Of a stretch of DNA of 64,000 bases, positions 43,847 to 52,275 are shown piece by piece. Position 1 is the stretch's first letter; each line of letters opens with the position of its first letter. The stretch is from positions 99,264-163,263 of the forward strand of contig NZ_JANKHG010000017.1 of the NCBI RefSeq assembly GCF_024623725.1, in the 5' to 3' direction. Source of the DNA: Limnobacter parvus (GTDB lineage Bacteria > Pseudomonadota > Gammaproteobacteria > Burkholderiales > Burkholderiaceae_B). A model generated the notes under the pieces. The model made no database searches, was not told where the DNA came from, and saw only the letters and a program-made list of their open reading frames with translations. The position numbers and the translations under genes are program-made.

Positions 43847-44823
43847 TGAGCAATTACCTTGTTCGCCGCGTGTTGTACGGCTTGTTGGTGTTGTTGGGCG
43901 TGAACCTGATCACTTTCGTGCTGTTTTTCCAAGTAAATAGCCCCGATGATATGGCCCGAATGGCCTTGGGGGGCAAACGGGTTGCGCAGGAATCCGTGGA
44001 CCAGTGGAAGCGCGAACGCGGCTACGATTTGCCTTTGCTTTACAACAGTCAGGCGGATGGCACTGGCAAGTTGGCTGAAACCATTTTCTTTCAAAAATCA
44101 GTGCCGATGTTTATTGGCGAATTTGGCACCTCTGATGACGGCCGCAACATCGCCAATGAAATCGCAAAGCGAGTTGGCCCCAGTTTGGCTTTGGCAGTTC
44201 CGGTGTTTATTCTTGGTTTGTTTTTAAACATCGTGTTGTCGCTGTTGCTCACTTTTTTCCGTGGCACCTATCTGGATTTAACAGGTGTGGTGTTGTGCGT
44301 GTTGGCCATGTCGATTTCGGGGTTGTTTTACATTATTGGCGGGCAATATTTGTTTTCGAAAACCTTGGCGCTGGTTCCAATTTCAGGCTACGACTCTGGT
44401 GTAGAAGCTTGGCGGTTTTTGATTCTTCCTGTGATCATTGGCGTGGTCAGTGGGCTGGGTGGTGGCACGCGCTGGTACCGCACCATTTTCCTTGAGGAAA
44501 TCAATAAAGACTATGTTCGCACGGCGCGCTCCAAGGGTTTGTCAGAGGTGCAAGTGCTGGGTCGCCACGTCTTGCGCAATGGCCTAATCCCGATTCTTAC
44601 TGGTTCCGTCACAGTGATTCCTTTGCTGTTTATGGGCTCGCTGATTTCCGAATCCTTTTTTGGCATTCCCGGCTTGGGCAGTTACACCATCGAGGCCATT
44701 CAGTCCCAAGACTTTGGCGTGGTTCGTGCCATGGTGTTCATCGGCTCGGCACTTTACCTGGTGGGTTTGATTTTGACTGACATTGCCTACACCATTGCGG
44801 ACCCTCGGGTTCGTCTGGCATAA
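43846..44823 (+). CDS. Peptide ABC transporter permease, DppB/OppB type
   Basis: 325 residues. Opens MSNYLVRRVLYGLLVLLGVNLITFVLFF as DppB-family proteins do; the EAA loop that contacts the ATPase is DYVRTARSKGLSEVQVLGRHVLRNGLIPI; C-terminus DIAYTIADPRVRLA. About six membrane helices. Translationally coupled to the binding protein upstream and 14 bases before the second permease gene. Confidence 0.92.
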   Translation: MSNYLVRRVLYGLLVLLGVNLITFVLFFQVNSPDDMARMALGGKRVAQESVDQWKRERGYDLPLLYNSQADGTGKLAETIFFQKSVPMFIGEFGTSDDGRNIANEIAKRVGPSLALAVPVFILGLFLNIVLSLLLTFFRGTYLDLTGVVLCVLAMSISGLFYIIGGQYLFSKTLALVPISGYDSGVEAWRFLILPVIIGVVSGLGGGTRWYRTIFLEEINKDYVRTARSKGLSEVQVLGRHVLRNGLIPILTGSVTVIPLLFMGSLISESFFGIPGLGSYTIEAIQSQDFGVVRAMVFIGSALYLVGLILTDIAYTIADPRVRLA

Positions 44824-44837
44824 GGAGCGCCAGCCAC

Positions 44838-46235
44838 ATGATGCCCACTTTCTTGCTGACCGACGTTTTAATCTGGCTGCTGGTGTTTGGCGTTTTGGCC
44901 TACGCCCGCAGTGTGGTCAAAAGCCCGCTTTCCCGCGCCTCTTGGGGCTTGGTGTTTCAATCAAAAATTGCCAGTGCCAGTTTGGTTATTTTGTTGTTGG
45001 CGGTGTTTATTACGCTTTTGGACAGCGTACATTTGCGCTTGAATTCCGAACAGCAAAGCCGGTATGCCAGCCCAATTATTTCGGTATTGGATGTCGCTTT
45101 GGGGCCATTGGCTTACGAGCGGGAAAAGTCGTATTCAGCGCCGCTGGCCACGCGTGCCTTAAGCAAAGAAACCATGGAGGTCAATGGCAAGCCGGTGCGA
45201 GATTACGCCCGTTTGCAATTTGGTGGTGCGCATTTGGCGGATGAAAGCCAAAAGAGCGCGGACCTCTTAAAACGCGCGTATCAAGGGGCTTTGGGCGGTG
45301 CAGTGTTGTGGGCATTTTTCTTGGCCGCACTGTGGATTATTCGCAGGGCCATGGCAGATGCTTCCCAACAAAACAGCATTTCTGTGTTCACCGGAAGCGG
45401 AGCCTATCAAGCCGTGGTGTGGACCCTGTTTGTACTGTGCATATTCGGCGGTGTGATCTGGAAGTGGGCCGAGGCTTACCATGTGCTGGGCACCGACAAA
45501 GTGGGTGTGGACGTGTTCTACATCGCCTTGAAAGGCCTGCGCACGGCCATGGTGATTGGCTTGCTAACCACACTACTTACTTTGCCAGTTGGCATTGCGA
45601 TGGGTTTGGCCGCAGGTTATTTCCGTGGTTGGATTGATGATGTGATTCAATATATCTACACCACGCTGAATTCAATTCCTTCTGTGTTGCTGATTGCCGC
45701 CACTGTACTCATGCTTCAGGTGGCGCTTGATTCCAATCCCGAAGCTTTTGCCTCGTCGATTGAAAAAGCGGACCTTCGCCTGTTTTTCCTCTGTGCCATC
45801 TTGGGCTTGACCAGTTGGACAGGACTTGCTCGATTGATTCGCGGTGAGGTTCTAAAAATGCGCGAGCAAGATTACATTCTGGCGGCGCGGGCCAGTGGGG
45901 TTTCCAGCGTAAAAATCCTGTTTTCACATTTAATGCCAAACTTGATGCACCTGATCTTGATTGCCATGGTGATGGATTTTTCCGGCTTGGTATTGGCCGA
46001 AGCGGTGCTTAGCTATGTGGGTGTCGGCGTTGACCCCAGCACTTTCAGCTATGGCACCATGATTAATGCGGCGCGGCTTGAATTAAGCCGTGAACCGGTG
46101 GTGTGGTGGAGCCTTGTGGCCGCCTTTGTATTCATGTTGTTGCTGGTGTTGTCGGCCAACCTGTTTGCCGATGCGGTGCGCGATGCATTCGATCCACGCG
46201 CGCGCCAGTTGAAACAATCTTTGGTAAGGGTGTAA
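44838..46235 (+). CDS. Peptide ABC transporter permease, DppC/OppC type, N-terminally extended
   Basis: 465 residues, about 160 longer than typical DppC. The C-terminal half is a normal permease: GLRTAMVIGLLTTLLTLPVGIAMG, EAA loop DYILAARASGVSSVKILFSHLMPN, ending ANLFADAVRDAFDPRARQ. The extra N-terminal 200 residues contain two or three further hydrophobic segments and a polar stretch of about 100 residues (45040-45270) likely in the periplasm. The extension has no recognised domain. Confidence 0.9.
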   Translation: MMPTFLLTDVLIWLLVFGVLAYARSVVKSPLSRASWGLVFQSKIASASLVILLLAVFITLLDSVHLRLNSEQQSRYASPIISVLDVALGPLAYEREKSYSAPLATRALSKETMEVNGKPVRDYARLQFGGAHLADESQKSADLLKRAYQGALGGAVLWAFFLAALWIIRRAMADASQQNSISVFTGSGAYQAVVWTLFVLCIFGGVIWKWAEAYHVLGTDKVGVDVFYIALKGLRTAMVIGLLTTLLTLPVGIAMGLAAGYFRGWIDDVIQYIYTTLNSIPSVLLIAATVLMLQVALDSNPEAFASSIEKADLRLFFLCAILGLTSWTGLARLIRGEVLKMREQDYILAARASGVSSVKILFSHLMPNLMHLILIAMVMDFSGLVLAEAVLSYVGVGVDPSTFSYGTMINAARLELSREPVVWWSLVAAFVFMLLLVLSANLFADAVRDAFDPRARQLKQSLVRV

Positions 46236-46239
46236 GCGT

Positions 46240-48069
46240 ATGGGTTTGCTGAACATCCACGGATTAAGTACCCGCCTTGCCAGCGAGGCAGGTTGGGTGC
46301 ATGCACTTGATGATTTGTCGTTGGCCATTGAAAAAGGCCAAACTTTTGCATTGGTGGGTGAGTCGGGTTGCGGCAAGTCGATGACGGCACTCAGCATTGC
46401 ACGCCTGTTGCCCGACAGCGGTGCGATTGTGGCTGGCCAGGTGAAGTTAAGCGAAGGCACTGCTAACACCGATGTATTGCGCATCAGTGAAACCGCCATG
46501 CGTACCTTGCGGGGCAAGCGCATTGCCATGATATTTCAGGAGCCGGGCACCAGCCTGAATCCGGTGATGACTGTAGGCGACCAGCTGACCGAAATCATCA
46601 GCCTGCACACAGGCGCCAGCAAGGCACAAGCTTTGAAAGAGGCTGAAGAATGGCTGGGTCGCGTGGGCATTCCCGAGCCAAGAAAGCGCTTGCAGCAGTA
46701 TCCGTTCGAAATGTCGGGTGGGCAAAAGCAGCGTGTCATGATTGCCATGGCCTTGAGCGTAAAGCCAGATCTCTTGATTGCCGATGAACCCACCACCGCT
46801 TTGGACGTGTCCATTCAGGCGCAGGTACTCGACTTGCTGAAAACCCTGCAACGCGAGCAGGGCATGGCCATGCTGTTGATTACCCACGATTTGGCCATTG
46901 TGAAACAAATGGCCGACACCGTGGGTTTGATGTACGCAGGCCAGCTTGTTGAAAAAGCCAGCACTGCAGAATTTTTTGCAGCACCACGCCACCCTTATGC
47001 GCATGCGCTGGTGAAGTCGTTGCCCAGCCAAGCCCAGCGCGGTAACGCCCTGTATGCGCTGGAAGGGCGTGTGCCCTCGCTGGTGAACCCCAAGCCAGGC
47101 TGCAGGTTTGCCGCGCGTTGCATGCATGCGCAGGAAAACTGCAATGAATCCACGCCCCAGTTAACCTTTGCAACTGAAACCCATGAAGTGCGTTGCTTCT
47201 ACCACGCTGATTTGTCATTCCAAAAGCCCGGTTCAGAAACTACAATTTCGAATGATGAAAATATTTTTGGTGGTTCATCCAAAGTGGTGCTTCAAACCGT
47301 TTCTTTGTCGGTGGCATATCCCGAAAAGGGTGGTTTGTTGCGCCAGCAATTCAAGCCCGTGCTGAACAAGCTCGATTTAACATTGTTGCAAGGCCGCACG
47401 GTGGCCTTGGTGGGTGAATCAGGTTCAGGCAAAACCACAGCAGCCCGCGCATTGCTAGGGCTGTTGGGGAGCAACGCCAAAGTGGGTGGTGATGTGCTGA
47501 TGGACAGCCGCCCGCTTCGCCAATGGACTGAACGTGGCCCTCAAGGTTGGCGATCAAAAATTCAATTTGTATTTCAAGATCCGTTTGCATCACTAAACCC
47601 ACGCCACCGAATCGCAGAAATTCTAGAAGAGCCCTTGCTAAGCCTGCGGCCCGACATGGATGCAGCGGCACGCACAGCCCGTGTGCTCAAAGTGATTGAC
47701 CAGGTCAGCATGCCCGAAGAGGCCTTGGCACGTTTTCCGCATGAGTTTTCAGGCGGGCAGCGGCAGCGAATTGCAATCGCACGCGCGCTGGTTTCAGAAC
47801 CCAAAATTTTGATTTGTGATGAACCCACTTCCGCATTGGATGTGTCAGTTCAGGCCCAGATATTGAACCTGCTGAAACGCCTTCAAAATGAAACTGGCGT
47901 GGCCATGCTGTTCATTACCCACAACCTGGCGGTTGTGCAATATTTGGCTGATGAAGTGGTGGTGCTAAGGCAAGGGGAAGTGATCGAGCGAGGTTCGGCG
48001 GTGCAGTTGTTTTCCAACCCGCAGCACGCCTACACACGGCAGTTAATTAATGCAGCACCGGTGCTGTAA
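46240..48069 (+). CDS. Fused double ATPase of peptide ABC transporter (DppD-DppF type)
   Basis: 609 residues, two complete ATPase domains in one chain, as in YejF and GsiA. First: LVGESGCGKSMTALSIA, MSGGQKQRVMIAMAL, LLIADEPTTALDVS. A Cys-rich linker of the Opp-family type follows (CRFAARCMHAQENC, then VRCFYH), the place where OppD/DppD enzymes carry an Fe-S or structural site. Second: LVGESGSGKTTAARALL, FSGGQRQRIAIARAL, ILICDEPTSALDVS. Last gene of the importer operon, four bases after the permease. Confidence 0.93.
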   Translation: MGLLNIHGLSTRLASEAGWVHALDDLSLAIEKGQTFALVGESGCGKSMTALSIARLLPDSGAIVAGQVKLSEGTANTDVLRISETAMRTLRGKRIAMIFQEPGTSLNPVMTVGDQLTEIISLHTGASKAQALKEAEEWLGRVGIPEPRKRLQQYPFEMSGGQKQRVMIAMALSVKPDLLIADEPTTALDVSIQAQVLDLLKTLQREQGMAMLLITHDLAIVKQMADTVGLMYAGQLVEKASTAEFFAAPRHPYAHALVKSLPSQAQRGNALYALEGRVPSLVNPKPGCRFAARCMHAQENCNESTPQLTFATETHEVRCFYHADLSFQKPGSETTISNDENIFGGSSKVVLQTVSLSVAYPEKGGLLRQQFKPVLNKLDLTLLQGRTVALVGESGSGKTTAARALLGLLGSNAKVGGDVLMDSRPLRQWTERGPQGWRSKIQFVFQDPFASLNPRHRIAEILEEPLLSLRPDMDAAARTARVLKVIDQVSMPEEALARFPHEFSGGQRQRIAIARALVSEPKILICDEPTSALDVSVQAQILNLLKRLQNETGVAMLFITHNLAVVQYLADEVVVLRQGEVIERGSAVQLFSNPQHAYTRQLINAAPVL

Positions 48070-48073
48070 CTGA

Positions 48074-49396
48074 TCAGGATTCCCAGCTGCCAGGCTTTGG
48101 CGTGTTGGGAATGCTTAGTTTCATGCCAGGCTTGATCGGCTTCTTTTTGCTTAATCCGTTGATCCGTGTAATGTCATTTACCTTCACATCGAACTGCTCG
48201 GCAATCTCACTGAGCGTATCGCCTTTTTTCACTAAGTAGCTGGTGGTCGGTTTGGGCGGTTTGTATTGCTTCAGACCCGCATTAATTCTGTCTGAATACT
48301 CAATCGGTACCAACAATGTGTCGCTGTGCGCAGCGTACATCACAGGTTGGTTCAAGCCGGGGTTCAGTTTCCGGATTACACCCAGTTCAATGCCGGCCAA
48401 TCTCGCCACTTCCCGCAGGTCTAGATCCGTATTTCTTTTAATTTTTACGAAGTACGGTTTGTTCGGGAACTCCGGTAGCTGTATTCCAAACTTTTCTGGC
48501 GACTGAATCAGGTTTTTCAAGGCCTGAAGTTTGGGAATGTAATGCCGAGTTTCCAGTGGCAGGTCCAGATTGTCCACGGTGATTTCCAGTCCTGCCTCCT
48601 CGGCTTTCTTTATCGCCCTCAAAACCGAACCTTCACCCCAATTGTAAGAGAGAAGCGCCAGGTGCCAGTCGCCATGCATGTCGTACAGGTAGGTGAGATA
48701 ATCCAGTGCTGCACGGGTTGATGCCACCAAATCCCGGCGCTCGTCGACCCATTTGTTTTGCTTCAAATCAAACTGCCGGCCTGTGCTGGGTATGAACTGC
48801 CACAATCCTTCTGCCGCAGAAGGTGAACGGGCATGTGGATTGAATTGGCTTTCCACAAACGGTATCAGCGCCAGCTCTGATGGCATGCCACGTTTGGCGC
48901 ATTCCTGTGCAATGTAATAAATGAAGGGCTCGGATCGCATCAGCATGCGCTCGACCATGCGTTTGTTTTTTCGCAAAGCCTGTTCGCGCACCGCGACAGC
49001 GTGGGTGTCCAGGTCGGGAATGGAAAAGTCTTTCCGAATGTCGCCCCACACATCGCCTGCTTCCCTGGAAAAATCAAGGGTGACTAGGCTCAACGGACCC
49101 GACATTTTCAGTTCAAGCTTGGCCGTGGGCGAAATCAAACCAAACAGTTGTTCACCTTCATTCTCGGCATTCATCGCAAGCTGGTGCTGTGTAGCCCCGC
49201 TTGCGCCGGCAGTCCCATGCACGCCTGAAAGCCCTGTCATCGCAGCAAAAAGAACCCAGACGAGCTGGCTGTGCGCAGCGCTCACTAGGCTTATGCTTCG
49301 ATTTATGAATGAGTTGAATTTCAAAGAAATGGGTCGCCTGATTGGCTTTGTTCGAACAGGATGAAGCATCCTATGTTGAAGTCTTGGGTTGGTCAA
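48074..49396 (-). CDS. mltD: MltD-like membrane-bound lytic transglycosylase with LysM
   Basis: 440 residues from TTG 49396, or 431 from ATG 49369; neither has a clear ribosome site. A hydrophobic segment near residue 45 (QLVWVLFAAMTGLSG) is a signal or anchor. The SLT domain has the catalytic Glu in ALIPFVESQFNPHARSPSAAEGLWQFIPSTG and YNWGEGSVLRAIKK; a C-terminal LysM (SYLVKKGDTLSEIAEQFDV) binds glycan. It cleaves the murein backbone. Converges on the peptide importer operon with four bases between stop codons. Confidence 0.9.
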   Translation of the reverse strand: MTNPRLQHRMLHPVRTKPIRRPISLKFNSFINRSISLVSAAHSQLVWVLFAAMTGLSGVHGTAGASGATQHQLAMNAENEGEQLFGLISPTAKLELKMSGPLSLVTLDFSREAGDVWGDIRKDFSIPDLDTHAVAVREQALRKNKRMVERMLMRSEPFIYYIAQECAKRGMPSELALIPFVESQFNPHARSPSAAEGLWQFIPSTGRQFDLKQNKWVDERRDLVASTRAALDYLTYLYDMHGDWHLALLSYNWGEGSVLRAIKKAEEAGLEITVDNLDLPLETRHYIPKLQALKNLIQSPEKFGIQLPEFPNKPYFVKIKRNTDLDLREVARLAGIELGVIRKLNPGLNQPVMYAAHSDTLLVPIEYSDRINAGLKQYKPPKPTTSYLVKKGDTLSEIAEQFDVKVNDITRINGLSKKKPIKPGMKLSIPNTPKPGSWES

Positions 49397-49488
49397 TCGA
49401 GAACTTAACCATGCCCCAGATCGAGTGACACAGCTTGTATATCACTCAATAAGTATGTTTGTTCAATCAGCGTGAGTCGAGGCCTTGA

Positions 49489-50262
49489 TTAGAAGCGGTC
49501 TTTGGCGTCGCGTATTTGTTTGAATTCAATCGGATTTTTGGCATTAAGAAATAAATTGCTGGACCGCTCAACTCCCAGGGTTGTCGGAATTGTACTGAGT
49601 CCCTGCTGCCGAACTTTGCTGACCTCGACTTCACGTTCTTTGATGTTTTTTGAGTCAGATTCATAGAAGCGCGCGAACCGAATATTCGACTCGGTGTATT
49701 CGTGAGCACAGAAAACCAGTGTGTTGTCTGGAAATTGATTGAGTTTTTGAAGGGATTCGTACATTTGCAAGGCAGTGCCTTCAAAAAGGCGTCCACAACC
49801 ACTGGAAAACAGCGTGTCGCCTGGGAACATCCACACTTCGTCGCTTTTCATGGTTTCTTTTAGCTCGATCACATAGGCAATATGGTCCAGTGTGTGTCCG
49901 GGCACCTCAAGCACCTTGGCCACCAGACAATGCACATCAACAGTGTCGCCTTCGCGCACGGGGCGGTTTACCTGGGGCACTCGGCCTGTTGCAGGACCGT
50001 AGACTGGAACATTGTTCTCTGCGCTTTCCAGCAGCTGGTCGATGCCGCCCACATGGTCTGGATGGTGATGGGTCACCAAAATACCGCTAAGATGGTAGCC
50101 ACGGGCGTTTAGAAAAGCTTGAACCGATCTGGCGCAACCAGGGTCTACTACAATGCAGGCCTTGCTGGGTTCGTGAACAATCGCCCACAGGTAGTTGTCC
50201 TGAAAGGCCGGGATGCCGTAAACCGACCAATTCGAAACTTGAGAAGACTTGAATGATTCCAT
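49489..50262 (-). CDS. gloB: Hydroxyacylglutathione hydrolase (glyoxalase II)
   Basis: 257 residues from ATG 50262 with AGGGG upstream. Zinc motif THHHPDHVGG; EVPGHTLDHIAYV; FPGDTLFSSGCGRLFEGT; CAHEYTESNIRFA; the C-terminal helical domain with PTTLGVERSSNLFL and the final KDRF. It hydrolyses S-lactoylglutathione in methylglyoxal detoxification. Its first ten bases overlap, head to head, the divergent methyltransferase gene. Confidence 0.95.
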   Translation of the reverse strand: MESFKSSQVSNWSVYGIPAFQDNYLWAIVHEPSKACIVVDPGCARSVQAFLNARGYHLSGILVTHHHPDHVGGIDQLLESAENNVPVYGPATGRVPQVNRPVREGDTVDVHCLVAKVLEVPGHTLDHIAYVIELKETMKSDEVWMFPGDTLFSSGCGRLFEGTALQMYESLQKLNQFPDNTLVFCAHEYTESNIRFARFYESDSKNIKEREVEVSKVRQQGLSTIPTTLGVERSSNLFLNAKNPIEFKQIRDAKDRF

Positions 50263-51071
50263 CTGAACCCCTGAACGACTTGAGTACTCAACAAGCCCAA
50301 ATGTTAGCACTCGATGCTTGGCTTCAAACGCCAGCCGGGCAGTACTTCACCAGTCGCGAACAGGCGTGGATAGATTCTGTGGTGCCCGACCTCTTCGGTT
50401 TTCGGGCGGTTCAGTTGGGTACCCGGCTGGTTGATGGGCTGAAAGAAAGCCGAATTCCCCACCGCGCCTATGTGCAACAAGGCATGGTGGCCAGCAAGCC
50501 CGAAGGTGTTGAAGTGTTTAAGCCCGACTGTTTCGCGGAGTTTGAAGAATTGCCGTTTGAGAGCCAGTCGCTTGACATGATTGTGCTGCCGCATGTGTTG
50601 GAGTTTTCTGAAGACCCGCACCAGTTGTTGCGTGAAGTAGAGCGCGTGTTGATGCCCGAAGGGCGGGTGGTGATCACCGGGTTCAACCCCATGTCGCTCT
50701 GGGGCTTGCGCCATGCGGCATTAAAGCGTTGGGCGCCTGTGTGGCCCAAGGGTTGCGAACCGATTCATTTAAGCCGCCTAAAAGACTGGCTGAAACTGCT
50801 TTCATGTGAGCCCGAGTTTGGGCGTTTCGGATGTTATCGTTTTCCGGCTTTCACTGAAAAGGGTTTGGGTCGCATGGGCTTCATGGAACATGCAGGTGAT
50901 CGTTGGTGGCCGGTGTGTGGTGGCGTTTATTTTGTATGTGCCGTAAAGCGGGTGCGTGGCATGCGCCTGATTGGCCCCGCGTTTAAAGACAAAAAAGTAT
51001 CTGCACGCCAACTGAAACCTGTGGCCAATAAGGCTTTGAATAAAACACCTACAATAGGCGACCGTGGATAA
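50253..51071 (+). CDS. Class I SAM-dependent methyltransferase
   Basis: 272 residues from ATG 50253 (GAGAAG upstream); an ATG at 50301 is possible. Methyltransferase_11-like segment: LPFESQSLDMIVLPHVLEFSEDPHQLLREVERVLMPEGRVVITGFNPMSLWGL. The glycine-rich motif I is not obvious, so cofactor binding is weaker than usual or altered. This gene regularly neighbours gloB and rnhA in betaproteobacteria; its target is unknown to me. Followed after 18 bases by rnhA. Confidence 0.85.
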   Translation: MIPSEPLNDLSTQQAQMLALDAWLQTPAGQYFTSREQAWIDSVVPDLFGFRAVQLGTRLVDGLKESRIPHRAYVQQGMVASKPEGVEVFKPDCFAEFEELPFESQSLDMIVLPHVLEFSEDPHQLLREVERVLMPEGRVVITGFNPMSLWGLRHAALKRWAPVWPKGCEPIHLSRLKDWLKLLSCEPEFGRFGCYRFPAFTEKGLGRMGFMEHAGDRWWPVCGGVYFVCAVKRVRGMRLIGPAFKDKKVSARQLKPVANKALNKTPTIGDRG

Positions 51072-51089
51072 GGCCAACAGGATTAGAAC

Positions 51090-51545
51090 GTGACAGAACA
51101 GAGAATAGCCAGCGTCGTGATGTATGCGGATGGCGCTTGTAAGGGCAACCCAGGCCCCGGCGGCTGGGGGGTGTACTTACAGTCAGGCGAACACATCAAG
51201 GAATTGTGTGGCGGAGAAATGAACACCACCAACAACCGCATGGAGTTGACCGCAGTCATAGAAGGCTTGAATGCGTTGAAGAAGCGATGCAGCATCGACG
51301 TGTACACCGATTCGCAGTACGTGCGTAAAGGAGTATTGGAGTGGATGCCGAAGTGGAAACTGAATGGCTGGAAAACCTCTGACAAAAAGCCAGTGAAAAA
51401 TGCAGATTTGTGGCAAACGCTGGACGAAGCCAGTGTGCGGCATTTGGTGCGCTGGCACTGGGTAAAAGGGCATTCGGGCAATCCGGGCAATGAAAAGGCA
51501 GATGAATTGGCCAACCAAGGTGTTGAAAAGGCAATCAAACAATGA
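51090..51545 (+). CDS. rnhA: Ribonuclease HI
   Basis: 151 residues from GTG 51090. All four acidic catalytic residues are visible: Asp in [15 protein letters not shown], Glu in [12 protein letters not shown], Asp in [12 protein letters not shown], Asp in [12 protein letters not shown]; the basic handle is [20 protein letters not shown]. It degrades RNA in RNA-DNA hybrids. Its stop overlaps the dnaQ start (ATGA), the classic rnhA-dnaQ pairing. Confidence 0.97.
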   Translation: MTEQRIASVVMYADGACKGNPGPGGWGVYLQSGEHIKELCGGEMNTTNNRMELTAVIEGLNALKKRCSIDVYTDSQYVRKGVLEWMPKWKLNGWKTSDKKPVKNADLWQTLDEASVRHLVRWHWVKGHSGNPGNEKADELANQGVEKAIKQ

Positions 51546-52264
51546 GATACGTGGTTCTGGATACCGAAACAACCGGGCTGGAAGTTCGCCAGGGTCATCG
51601 AATCATCGAGATTGGTTGCATTGAGGTGAATGGCAGACAAGTCACCGAAAAATGTTTCCATGAATACGTGAACCCGGAGCGTGCAGTCGACGAAGGCGCA
51701 TTCCAGGTACACGGTATTTCTGATGACATGCTCGCGGACAAGCCCAAATTCAAGCAAATCGCCAAAGACTTTCTTGATTTCGTGCAGGGCAGCACTTTGA
51801 TTATTCACAATGCCTCATTCGACATCGGTTTTCTGGACGGCGAACTTGATCGCCTGGGTTTAGGCAAGATGGCCGATTATGTTGACGGTGTGATCGATTC
51901 ACTAGGCATGGCCCGTGAAATGTTTCCTGGAAAGCGCAACAACCTGGACGCGCTGTGCGACCGTTTGGGCGTGAACAATGCGCACCGCCAATTGCACGGT
52001 GCGTTGCTCGATTCGCAGATTCTGGCTGAAGTGTATTTGGCCATGACTCGCGGGCAAGATAGTTTGGTGATCGACCTGAACGCTCACCACGACGACGATG
52101 GGGTAGAGCGAACCAAGTTAAGTGCGCTTGATTTACCTGAACCTGAACCCAGTGACGAAGAAATGGCCTTGCACAAGGCTTACTTGGAAGACATTGAGAA
52201 AGCGGCCAAAAGCCCGAGTGTTTGGAGCAAGATCAGCCAACCGACCGAAGAACCCGCAGTTTAA
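51542..52264 (+). CDS. dnaQ: DNA polymerase III epsilon subunit, proofreading exonuclease
   Basis: 240 residues. Exo motifs: [11 protein letters not shown] (Asp, Glu), [16 protein letters not shown], and [14 protein letters not shown] (His, Asp). The C-terminal segment that binds the alpha subunit follows a variable linker. It provides 3'-5' proofreading. Coupled to rnhA by a four-base overlap and followed after 11 bases by the AsmA-like gene. Confidence 0.96.
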   Translation: MRYVVLDTETTGLEVRQGHRIIEIGCIEVNGRQVTEKCFHEYVNPERAVDEGAFQVHGISDDMLADKPKFKQIAKDFLDFVQGSTLIIHNASFDIGFLDGELDRLGLGKMADYVDGVIDSLGMAREMFPGKRNNLDALCDRLGVNNAHRQLHGALLDSQILAEVYLAMTRGQDSLVIDLNAHHDDDGVERTKLSALDLPEPEPSDEEMALHKAYLEDIEKAAKSPSVWSKISQPTEEPAV

Positions 52265-52275
52265 GGAGGTTTGCC

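Noticed and set aside
46049..46529. Minus-strand frames at the permease/ATPase junction
   Set aside because: Antisense to Walker A and permease C-terminus of a continuous operon.
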